From: Stephanodiscus triporus
Taxonomy: Eukaryota > Bacillariophyta > Thalassiosirophyceae > Thalassiosirales > Thalassiosiraceae
Direction: 5' to 3'
DNA: 11,863 nt
Assembly (NCBI GenBank): GCA_036939755.1
Contig: JALLAZ010001898.1
Coordinates: 1-11,863 of the forward strand
The translations under genes were made by a program, and so were the position numbers. A model generated the notes under the pieces. That model was not told where the DNA came from. It saw only the letters and a list, made by a program, of their open reading frames with translations, and ran no database searches. Positions 1 through 9,005 of the stretch are shown here, in pieces; positions within the stretch are counted from its first letter, which is position 1; every line of letters begins with the position of its first letter.

Positions 1-1
1 G

Positions 2-3000
2 GGAGAAACGGAGGGCGAGGATGGCCGAAAGATATCTGCGTCCATCACGCATGATAAAGACATCGATCAGGTGCCGGCATCGATCAACCGCTATCTGAAG
101 GGATACCAGCGTTTGGGCGTTCAGTTTGTGTATTCGTCCGTAATTCATGGCAGGGGATGTGTTCTCGGCGATGACATGGGATTGGGCAAGACAGTCCAAA
201 TGATCTCTCTTATTGCCGCATTGTTGAAGAAGAAAGGAAATGGGCTGGATGCGCTCGAGATTAAACAGCATAGCAACAAGGTGAAGAAGACCCTTCAAGC
301 CCGGGAGGAGAGTAGGCGTCAAGCGTTGCTCACTGGATTTGGTATTAAGTCTGAATTTGAAGCTGTGGAGCTGCCGAAGTTTACGCCCATACTAATAATA
401 GTCCCCTCGAGTGTTGTCGAGAACTGGCAGGTAAGACGGTTGTGCATCAGAGATTCGTGCATTCCTGGAGTATTCCCCCACTGATTAACTCTAACTCTTT
501 CGAAGAATGAATTCAATACGTGGGGGCATTTTAATGTCGGTGTTTACTCCGGGCCGACTCGTGAAAAATCCTTGACTAGAATCAAGGATGGTCTTGACTT
601 CATCCTGATTGCGGGTAAATCATTGTTCACCAGAGCAGGAGACTATGACCAAATCGCCACTGTCGACTGGAAGCTTGTGATTGTCGATGAGTTTCACGAA
701 TTCAAGAATGGCAAGTCGCAGGGGTACATGAGAATTTCAGATATACGCGACAATTCGGGCTGCCCTGTGGTTGGAATGACGTGAGTTTCGTTTTGTCGTC
801 AATGCAATGATATTTTATAGTGGTTCGCCGACTTATGATTACATCACAATAATGTCCTCTGAAAAGTGGGACTTTGATGCAAAATCGCCACGATGAACTA
901 TATTATCTGATGGATCTCGTTCGTCCGAATTTGCTTGGCGACTGGGATACCTTCAGTAATGAAATATCCAAGCCGATCACTTACGCCCGAGCGAAGGACG
1001 CGAAGGAGAAGGTCAAGCGTCTAGCAGAGCAGTGTGAGCAGATGCTGAGAGACAAGATCAAGCCAGCATACCTCGAGCGCAAAAAAGAGGATGTATTGAA
1101 GGATTCTCTCACGCAAAAGAGAGAGAAGGTTGTCTTTTGTGAGCTGACGGAGATACAAAAGAAGATATATCGTCACATAATCGCTCTGCCTGATTACCAA
1201 CATCTGCGATTCGCGAACGCTCCATGCGACTGCGGGGTAAATAAACAATATTTCAGGGCATACAAAAAAATGAGGACCCACAAAGAACAACTGAACTACC
1301 AACGACGTCACAAGAGCGAACTCACTCCTAAGAAAAAATGCTGCTATAAGTATCCGTGGAATCCAAGGCGTGGCGAGCCTGGCGAGCCTGAAATAGATGC
1401 TGACGCCATCCTTTGGATACAAGCGCACGAGAAACCGATTGGAAATCCTGATGATATCCAAGAAGACATCATTGAAGACAAATATATCGTTTGTCCAAAT
1501 TGTCCAACTTGCACTACACTAGCTGCAATGAACAAGCTCTATAAGATTGCCTCACACCCGTGCCTTTTGCAAGTCGATCATTGCGAGACAGGTATTCAGG
1601 CCAAGAGGAAGCTGGAATTCGCCAAAGTTGCACTGACTCCAGATGTATTACGCGAATTACCTGGAGGCACTTACTGGAAAAGCGATGGCATAATGGACGA
1701 TCACATGAAACTATCTGGGAAAATGAAGACTCTTGATTATCTCCTTAGACGATACCTAAGGAAACGGAATCGAATTTTAGTATTTTCGTATTCAACTGCA
1801 TCATTGGATGTGATTCAAAATCATGTAAAGGTAACATCATGATATCCAACTCGATTCTGTTGAAGGGCTAAATCAAACCTAACAAGCACTGTGTTTACTT
1901 CGGACTGATTTCTCCTTTGCGTCCATTCAGTGTCAAGGGTGGACAAATCTTCGTCTGGATGGTCAGGTAAGGGTTTCGATCATTTTAGTCGAAGTATCTA
2001 CATCGTCGAGTCTAATGTCTCGTTCATTGCATTTTAGACCCCAACATCCCAACGGTAAGTTATCATTTCACCCCTTTGCAATTAATGCATATCATATTAT
2101 ATTTGAAACTCTGATAATGTTGCGGCACTGATCGTTCCTATGGGAAGGCAAGGCCTTGTAGATAGATTTCAAAACGGTGATACTCAGATATTTCTCATTA
2201 GCACCAAAGCCGGTGGACTCGGCCTGAATCTAACTGCAGCGAATAAAGTCATTATTTTTGATGGTAAGAGCGCATAATGGAAGGATATATGTACCTACTC
2301 TGATTGCATTTCTGTGTTGGTGTGGTCTCTTGATGACGTTCACAGCATCACTTCATATTTTTTCATCCCTTTTTAAGCGAGCTGGAATCCTAGCTGTGAT
2401 AACCAGGCCCAAGATAGAGCATACAGGTAAGTTCTGTCACTAATGGTGTGCTCTGATGTTCTTCATTTCAATCGATTGATAAATTATTGTGTGCACAACT
2501 TTGGCAGAATCGGTCAAAAGCGAAATGTTGATACTGTGCGCCTTATTGCTCGTGGAACTATCGAAGAGCTGATTTACGCACGACAGGTGTACAAAGTTCA
2601 ATTAACAAAACAAACACTTGGCCATAACATAGACGGGCAAAATCAGCCGCAAATCTTCCGAGGCGTTGCAAACGATCCAAACAGAAAAGGAGAGTTGTTC
2701 GGTGTCGAAAATCTGTTGAAGTTCAAAGACGGATCTTTTATGTCGTCGCTGGTAAGTTTAATGGATAACTTCATGTATAGCTTCAACAAATTAGGCAGGC
2801 TCACGTGCCTCTGCTGCTTTGTATTCAACAGTGGAAGGCGTCAGATAACCCCAGCGAAGAACATGACATAGCTGATTTAGCGAAAGAGTTAGAGAATTTT
2901 GATGACGAGCAATTGTATGATCTTGCCGAGGTAGAAGATGAAGGCCCCAAAGACTCGAGGAAAAATTCAAGTGACGCCGAGAGTGGCAGTACTGAAGAGA

Positions 3001-3752
3001 GCGATATTGAATTTGAAGCAAACGGTATCAATCATGGTGATTTGTTCTGTAATACGAAGGGAGGAGCTCACATCGCCCAAGGGGATGACGATTTCGATGA
3101 AGAAATGGGTGGTCAAAGCCAGATTGTTGAAGTTGCTACTAAGATTGCTTGTGAAAGAATCGATAGTGATGGTGACGAGGAGGAAGATGGCGTTGAAGAG
3201 TACAAAGTCACTGCTACAGACTATGTTCCTCCTGACTCAAAGAGATCAACTAACCCCAACCCGTCTCCTGTAAATAGACTTTCAAATGGTGCCCCAGGTG
3301 CTGATAAAGATTTTGTTGCCGTTGTTCTACCGGCGAAAGGATCATCAAATGAGATATTCGAAGGCATGGCCAATCGTGGAGCTGATAGCGACGATGAAAA
3401 TGTTGTTGTCCCTGCTCCTCTCTATGAGGAAAGCTCCATAAAGAATAACAAAAATACCTCTGATGCAGACAAAATCAAGCGCCCAGGAAACGATGGTTTT
3501 TGCTCATCTTCCGACTGCATCTCAACAAAACCATCGAAGGAAAGTAATGATGAAATGTCTCCCGATCGCTCTACATGCTCACTCCGAACGCAGCCAACTC
3601 AGACTACCAGGGAGAGTACTCCAATAAAAAAGAAAAATGCAGTGTCCAAGGTGTCACTCATGGGCACTGTCTTCGAAACTTCCAAGGTGAAAGATAATCG
3701 ACCTGCTAAGAAGTCTGGAGGTCTTTATATTCCATCATATTCTAGGAAATGA
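2..3752 (+). CDS. SNF2-family DNA translocase, ERCC6L2/RAD26-like (5' partial, nine exons)
   Basis: ATP-dependent translocase of the ERCC6L2 (RAD26-like) group, whose known members act in the nucleus in DNA repair and end joining. Exons read from splice sites and frame: 2-430, 506-780, 867-1830, 1931-1966, 2038-2054, 2148-2263, 2378-2426, 2508-2751, 2832-3752. They join in frame to 1016 residues plus TGA. Numbering from nt 2: Walker [10 protein letters not shown] 56-64, motif Ia [14 protein letters not shown] about 129-142, motif II DEFH 204-207, motif III TGTLMQN 235-241, motif [13 protein letters not shown] 592-603, motif [13 protein letters not shown] 622-632. [12 protein letters not shown] (690-701) closely resembles the post-helicase motif I know from ERCC6L2. 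Cysteines at 355, 357, 393, 394, 444, 447 and 450 lie in an insert between the helicase lobes and resemble the CxC...CCYK cluster of ERCC6L2. Residues 711-1016 are an acidic, serine-rich, probably disordered tail ending in basic patches (IKKK at 975-978). No ATG occurs in frame before Walker A, so the start lies upstream of the window. Family call is strong; exact splice sites need cDNA. Confidence 0.88.
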
Positions 3753-4199
3753 ATCTCAAATCTGCACAATGGATGACAAATAAGTTGCGTTTCCAACGTA
3801 TACAGAAACCAAATAATGCATACCCTAACAGACTATATTCATTTTATTTGGCTTGATGTACTGTTCTCAATCTAGAGGTGCTAGCTGTTGCAGAATCTTC
3901 AGTCCAATTTAGGGGTGGTCATTTGAGGCCTAACACTACTTGGCACCATAGGTAGATATCGTTACCAGGTTCTACGCAAGACGTCCCTGATAATCAGTAA
4001 CGTAGATCACGAGATAGACAACTCGCGGCACAAGCAATCTGCAAGAAGATGCACCACTATGTACGATTGATCTTCTCGATTCTCATCTTAATCCTATGTA
4101 GCTGCTAAAATTTAAAGATGACATTCAATTTCTTATTTATAAGACGATTCCAGCGATGTGTGATATGCCAGGGTTCCGTCAAACCGTCCAGGGCTGCGT
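3753..4199. other. 3' flank of the SNF2 gene, no gene seen
   Basis: This stretch follows the TGA of the translocase and has no long reading frame on either strand. It presumably contains the 3' UTR and polyadenylation site, but there is no clean AATAAA. AT-rich sequence such as CAAATAATGCAT near 3811 is the only candidate signal. It ends where the first foldback element begins. Confidence 0.5.
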
Positions 4200-4592
4200 G
4201 CTACACACAACAACCAACCCGACCATGATCGCCGCTGGCGGAAATGGGCCCCAAGAGTCCCACTCAAGAGCCAATCTCGCGTGTTGGCACAATGGTTTGA
4301 TCGGAGATGACTCCTCAAGCAAGTGAATGTGCTTACAGGTGGGGTTGATAGGGTGTATGCCCCTCAAAATGCTCCTTTGTTCCAGCAGTGATGCACCGCC
4401 ACAACATTGGAGCATTTTGATGAGCATACGCCCTATCAATCCCCACAAAGACCATATCTGCTTGCTTGAAGAATTGTTCACGATCAATATGTTGTGTTGG
4501 AGTTGGAGTGGGAGTGGGATGTAAGGCATCTTACAAGGCTCTAGGGGACCATTTCCGCCGATGGCGGCCATGGTTGTGATGGTTGTGTTGCC
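4200..4592. repeat. Foldback (long inverted repeat) element 1
   Basis: The two halves are imperfect reverse complements, with the centre near 4390-4400. Clear pairs: CGCTGGCGGAAATGGG at 4234-4249 against the segment around 4549-4566; TCAAGCAAG near 4315 against CTTGCTTGA near 4463; GGGGTTGATAGGGTGTATGC from 4341 against GCATACGCCCTATCAATCCC ending near 4442. Arms are roughly 190 bp with almost no loop. The short frames read here on both strands are by-products of this symmetry. It looks like a foldback transposon or MITE. I could not define a target-site duplication or precise ends, so the borders are good to about 15 bp. Confidence 0.7.
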
Positions 4593-4709
4593 ATTGGGGG
4601 GGTCACGTCACAAATATTTTTTCATTCCTACGTAGACTTTACATATACAAAACTATTTTGATAAGTTAGATACTTGGAGCAAGAAAGGAGGGACAAAGTG
4701 ATTGTTTAT

Positions 4710-5195
4710 AGTACCACATGTTCTACGGTACGGTCATACACAATGGAGTTGAGGGATATTATCATGACTCTTTGATGAGAAACGAATGAGGTACCAATGA
4801 GTTCTCAAGATAGGTAGCTTTTTTGTTGAATATGAACGGCTAATAGTATTGTAGAGTACCTACATACGCTAGAGACCATGTCTAGCGACATGATGTCTAT
4901 TTTTTCTCAGCACAATTTCTACTGATTCCTATGTAGAATCATGTCTAGGTTTAGACCCCATGACTAGACCTAGACATGACGTCTACGCGTAGACATGATA
5001 CTAGGGTCTAGACCTAGACATGGGGTCTAGAGTACGTACGTACTCTACCATGCTATTAGCCGTCTTCGCATTTAACAAAAAGTTACCTATCTTGAGAACT
5101 CATTCTTGGTAACTCAGTTGTTTCTTATCAAAGAGTCATGCTAATATCCCTCAACTCCAATGTGTTGTGTAGAGTAAGTACCATATATGGTAGGC
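4710..5195. repeat. Foldback element 2 with palindromic core
   Basis: The left arm, about 4710-4864, is the reverse complement of the right arm, about 5035-5195. The best block runs from TGGAGTTGAGGGATATTA at 4744 to the GAGTTCTCAAGATAGGTA region near 4799, and is matched in inverse around 5080-5157 with few mismatches. The roughly 170-bp core is itself a ladder of short palindromes built on TCTAGAC and CATGTCTA. It includes a perfect 14-bp palindrome at 4981-4994 (GTCTACGCGTAGAC) and a perfect 18-bp one at 5029-5046 (AGAGTACGTACGTACTCT). No coding capacity is seen. A non-autonomous foldback transposon is the likeliest nature, and the outer ends are approximate. Confidence 0.75.
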
Positions 5196-5446
5196 AGTAG
5201 AAATGGGGTCCCTCATGAGAGAAACACGGCCAGGTGGGTGGCACCACCCCTTAGACGACACTGTGACCGCCAAACCTTAATTTGTAAACCCACCATTTTC
5301 AGCGCCGAAAGATTTTGTGTCATGTGCCTAGCCAATTCATCTGAATCGACTCCAAATTAATCAATACCCCCACATCGGCCGAGCATTATACCACATTGGA
5401 TATTCAATATGCGGAAGTTCTGCCGCCTCCAGCGACGCAGATTTTA
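5196..5446. other. Spacer between repeats, nothing recognised
   Basis: No convincing reading frame or repeat is seen here. The stretch lies between foldback element 2 and the first copy of the 600-bp element. It may hold the missing left end of that copy, but I find no terminal inverted repeat in it. Confidence 0.4.
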
Positions 5447-6043
5447 CAGTTATACCCGATCCGGTGCAAATCTGACGCGGGCAAGGGGTTGGGGGAGGGG
5501 GCGGGCAAAGCAATTCAAATAATTTAATTAATTGATAGAGTATTAATTTATTTATTAGCTACTCTATTATCAACGATGTAAAAAAATGTAGCGATTTCGA
5601 CGGCAATTTCGACTGCCATGCCGCCAGGGCAATATGGCGCGAGTCACATTGCCCGATGAAGCGTTTTGGTGGCTTCATGCAAAGCCCCTAAACGCCGCCA
5701 CCGGGCGAGTGCTCACGCCGTATGGGCCTGGCGGAAACCATGGTCTTCGTTTTCGCCATGGAGTAAAAACACAAAACACAACTACTTTTAGCTAGCGTGT
5801 ATCATTTTTTTGTTAGCGCGTACGCTACTTGTTTGTGAGAATTTAGTAATAAGAAAGGGATCCTCTACTCTCATCATTGGTGCAACGAGCTTCGTCCTTG
5901 GAAAAGTGGACAGGGCTGTAGACAGAGAGCTTGGCTAACTGGCATTGTCTTTGGCTGGCAGAGGTTGGCAACAAAACTACGATTTTACGTCGCTCAAAAA
6001 AAAAGTGGTCGCATATCTGCGACCATAGTTGTTAAGCTGTTAA
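5447..6043 (+). mobile_element. 600-bp MITE-like element, copy 1 (left end absent or lost)
   Basis: Direct, diverged copy of the element at 6089-6738. Homology starts at CAGTTATACCCGATCCGG and continues through an identical 24-base block (5671-5694 against 6364-6387), TTTTAGCTAGCGTGTATC, CAACGAGCTTCGT and the end GTTAAGCTGTTAA. An internal foldback pairs 5616-5657 with 5702-5743 (CCATGCCGCC against GGCGGAAACCATGG). Near the right end sits a near-perfect hairpin, TGGTCGCATATCTGCGACCA at 6006-6025, next to an A-tract. No transposase is present. The counterpart of the left terminal repeat of copy 2 is not visible upstream, so this copy appears truncated or too diverged on that side. Confidence 0.65.
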
Positions 6044-6088
6044 GGACAACAACCACCTTAATTACAATATGAGTATGAGTGATGACAA

Positions 6089-6738
6089 TTAACAGCTTTA
6101 CCCCTATAAGGGTTCTGGCGGGAACAAAAAAAAACGCTCAAAACATAACATGCAGTTATACCCGATCCGGCACAAAGCCAACACGGGAGAGGGGTTGAGG
6201 GAGGGGGTGGTCAAAGAGATTTAATTAGAGTAATTAATTTAATAATAGCTATTCTATTAACTACGAAAAAATAAAATGTAACGTTTTCAACGACAAATGC
6301 GACGATGACCATGCCGCCGGGGCAATACGGCGCAAGGCACATCGCCCAATGGAGCATTTCGTTGGCTTCATGCAAAGCCCCTAAACGCTGCCATCGGGCA
6401 AGTGCTTGCACCGTATTGGCCCGACGGATGCCATGGTTGTCGTCGTTGTCGTCACGACGACAACACAAAACACAAGTAACTTTTAGCTAGCGTGTATCCT
6501 ACTTTTTTACTAGCTAAAAAATGGGAATTTCCTACCCCAAAACGGACCCTTTACTCAGCTCATCGATGCAACAAGCTTCGTTTAAATGTGAAATGGCAAA
6601 ATTAAAGCTGAAGAGCTCAGCTAAATCTTGATGTCTTCAGCTAGGTGAGCGGATGGATATTTGAAAAGTTACTAATCTCCAACGAAGCTCGAAAAAAAAC
6701 TGGATGCATATCTGCGCCCGTAGGGGTAAAGCTGTTAA
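6089..6738 (+). mobile_element. 650-bp MITE-like element with perfect 18-bp terminal inverted repeats, copy 2
   Basis: The left end TTAACAGCTTTACCCCTA (6089-6106) is the exact reverse complement of the right end TAGGGGTAAAGCTGTTAA (6721-6738). The interior aligns with 5447-6043 as a direct repeat. It carries the same internal foldback (6309-6347 against 6395-6436) plus an extra 11-bp perfect hairpin, GTTGTCGTCGT at 6436-6446 with ACGACGACAAC at 6454-6464. There is no open frame long enough for a transposase, so it would be a non-autonomous DNA transposon. Both edges read TTAA, which could be a piggyBac-type TTAA target duplication or simply part of the repeat. The sequence does not decide between these. 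Confidence 0.7.
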
Positions 6739-7109
6739 AGCAATGAGAGCAATGATGAAAATAAGAAGGGCTGTCAGAAATTCTTTAGTCAGTGCTCATA
6801 CACGTACATCAGTGGGGGGGAGGAGACAGCCAACTGCTGTTCAGGATAATTTTTGGACCATACCACATTTTTTTGTGTCCAGCCAATGCTATTTGGTCCC
6901 TTTCCACCAACGACCATAGCCACCATGCCATTCATGCCACAATAAACCCCTCCATTACCTTTGTCTTGTAGTTGCAGTCAACCCATCAGCCAGTACAACA
7001 GAAATTCCCTTGCAGACCTCACCAAAACTCCTCATCTCATCCAGTGGATTTCCCAAATCTGGGTCCCAACAAGTGTGGTGGGAACAGGTGGGAACAGCAT
7101 GATGATGGA
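6739..7109. other. Spacer, no gene recognised
   Basis: There is only a run of short overlapping frames (for example near 6961-7235 on both strands) with no recognisable domain and no splice-supported structure. A G-tract near 6813-6821 is the only obvious low-complexity sequence. It is probably decayed repetitive DNA. Confidence 0.4.
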
Positions 7110-7250
7110 TCCATATCCTCATCCACAACATATGAAGGCTGTCAAACACCTTCCATACATATGGATTCGGAGAGGATGTGGAAACCATTCCAGGTTGGTT
7201 TGGAGCCTCAAACAATGCACAAGGGCTTCATTTAGTAAGATACAAGTCCT
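7110..7250 (-). repeat. Diverged inverted copy of the 7301-7812 repeat unit
   Basis: Read on the minus strand, this segment resembles the repeat unit that follows. On the plus strand, ATCCACAACATATGAAGG and GCTGTCAAACACCTTCC match the reverse complement of the unit's TTTGACAACAATCATGTG...GTGGAT part. GGTTTGGAGCCTCAAACAATGC corresponds to the complement of GCAGTAGTTGAGGCTCAAGACCC. The match is patchy and was judged by eye. Confidence 0.45.
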
Positions 7251-7300
7251 AAAAGAGAAGCCGCAAATATCACCATCATTGGCATCGTTAAACAATATTT

Positions 7301-7812
7301 GAGGCTCAAGACCCACCCAGATTGAATCATACATACATGTTGGCAATGTTGGACATATCAAAAGTATTTGGCAACAATTATATGCAGTGGATGGGCATAT
7401 GGATCAGTCATTACTCTGTTACCAATGCCCAATGCCCAATGCCCAATGCCCGTGTTGGTAAAGATTTGAAAATTCCGCCAGAATCAAAAACCTTAGTTGC
7501 TGCTTGATCACAAACCAGGCTGGTATGCAGTAGTTGAGGCTCAAGACCCACCCAGATTGGATCATACGTCCATGTTGCACATAGCAAAAGTGTTTGACAA
7601 CAATCATGTGCAGTGGATGTGCGTTATGGATCAGTTGTCACTCAGTTGTCCATGCACCTGTCTGGATCACTGCTTGATCACAAAACAGGCTGTTATGCAG
7701 TAGTTGAGGATCAAGACCCACCCAGATTGAATTATACATCCATGTCGCACATAGCAAAAGTGTTTGACAACAATCATGTGCAGTGGATGGGCATATTGAT
7801 TTGTCATAATGA
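7301..7812 (+). repeat. Three degenerate tandem repeat units
   Basis: Units begin at 7301, 7535 and 7705 with GAGGMTCAAGACCCACCCAG, followed by GATTGRATYATAC, a CATAGCAAAAGTGTTTGACA-type block, GTGCAGTGGATG and, in the first two, GCTTGATCACAAAMCAGGCTG then TATGCAGTAGTT. Unit lengths are 234, 170 and roughly 108 bp (the last is truncated). The first unit is longer partly because it contains a heptamer microsatellite. Frames across the units encode similar short peptides only because the DNA repeats. No protein family is recognised. Confidence 0.7.
7422..7451 (+). repeat. Heptamer microsatellite (CCAATGC)4
   Basis: Four perfect copies of CCAATGC followed by CC, lying inside the first unit of the tandem repeat cluster. 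The other two units lack it, so it expanded after the units duplicated. Confidence 0.9.
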
Positions 7813-9005
7813 CAGTGACACGACAACTCCATATATTCTTCTCTGAAAGTTTGTATTGATATCATAGGCATAAGGTTGATATTTTTTATGACATCATTGT
7901 ACTAGTAAAAATTTGATTTTCTGCCTATATCTATATCTATATCTGTCTCTGTGTAAGGTTGCTTTTTTTATCAAAGTGTTCCCTGAACCATTTTTGATGT
8001 TATGCCTTTTTGTTGTCCGATGCCGCCCTTCCCTCCTTTAATCCAAACATCTGTCAAATAGAGCATCATTTTTGGAAGAAGATGAGGGGGGGTTTTGCAT
8101 TTGGCAATCTCCAGAAGGTCTAAATTGAGAATCTATTGACTGTAGCCTTCTTGGGATGCTCAAGCTAGATTCTAGCAGGGTCAGAAGCACTGATGCCAGA
8201 ATTGGCACACAAAAGTAATGCCCTTCCCCTATGAACTTTTCTTGTTTCATTGGGACTTCATCAAAGAATAAGAATAGGGATTGCACAAATAACTTGGGCA
8301 AAAAAGATGGAATGTTGAATGCAAGCAGCTGGAAAGGATGAGAGGGAGAAGGTGGAATTCAGTTTCAGATGCCTAGGATCTCTCTGACAACAAAGTTCAT
8401 ATGAAAACCAATGGAAGCATGATACTGTTCTGGAGGATGATATTGATAGGTACAAGGTCCAGATACAGGATGAAGGAGAGGGGCAACTGGGACATAATAA
8501 ATAAGAGGAAGGAAGGTGATTGAACAAACCACAGACAAGGAAAGTTGTTGTTGGTGGTCTTGGACTGGCCAAGGAATGAAACGGTTGAGATCCTATTGGG
8601 ATCAAACGATGCTGTCATGCTAGGATGACACGCCGAGGAGTAGGGCATGGTGCATGCCATTGCAATAGACAGTAAGGCTACCACTGAGGTTAACTTGGTG
8701 ACAAACAACAGCTTGGACTCCAATTACTCCAAATCCTTCAACATTTTCAGGACAAGCGATGCCACACCCATGCCTACCGGCTCCATGAAGAATGACACAG
8801 CAAGCATGGTGTTTTGATGAGGCAATAATTATGTCTCCAAAATGGATCTAAAATAACATCTCATCTGTGTTTAGTCCTACAGAGAAATTCCATCCACTTT
8901 TATTGATAATAGACTGCCAAGGGCTTCCTACAGAAAGAATTGTACTTATGGTGTTATGAGTGTTACAATAAATTGAGTGTGTTGAGTTCGTTATAAATCA
9001 AGACT
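7813..9005. other. Intergenic, no recognisable gene
   Basis: About 1.2 kb between the repeat cluster and the stop of the methyltransferase gene. Frames on both strands are short, broken and resemble no family I know. The sequence could be a decayed transposon, but I find no reverse transcriptase, integrase or transposase motif. ACAATAAATTG near 8967 could be a polyadenylation-like signal on the plus strand. The minus-strand side near 9000 presumably holds the methyltransferase 3' UTR. Confidence 0.45.
7925..7944 (+). repeat. Hexamer microsatellite (CTATAT)3
   Basis: Three perfect copies of CTATAT followed by CT, in the spacer downstream of the tandem repeat cluster. Confidence 0.85.

Noticed and set aside
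1238..1257. GT...AG segment within the large third exon that could look like an intron
   Set aside because: It is only about 20 nt, not a multiple of three, and removing it would break the frame through the Cys-rich segment that matches the family.
1021..1461. Minus-strand frame inside the translocase exon
   Set aside because: It overlaps conserved helicase coding sequence and has no domain of its own.
4179..4571. Minus-strand frame of about 130 codons and plus-strand frame 4327-4524
   Set aside because: Both lie across the foldback and mirror each other because of its symmetry, with no recognisable protein features.
6704..7302. Several overlapping frames of 70-113 codons on both strands
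   Set aside because: Several frames are open at once, with no family signature and in a repeat-rich region, so chance openness is the better explanation.
8000..8990. Possible decayed LTR retrotransposon, suggested by ACAATAAATTGAGTG-like sequence near 8967
   Set aside because: I found no paired long terminal repeats, primer binding site, polypurine tract or polymerase motifs in the window.
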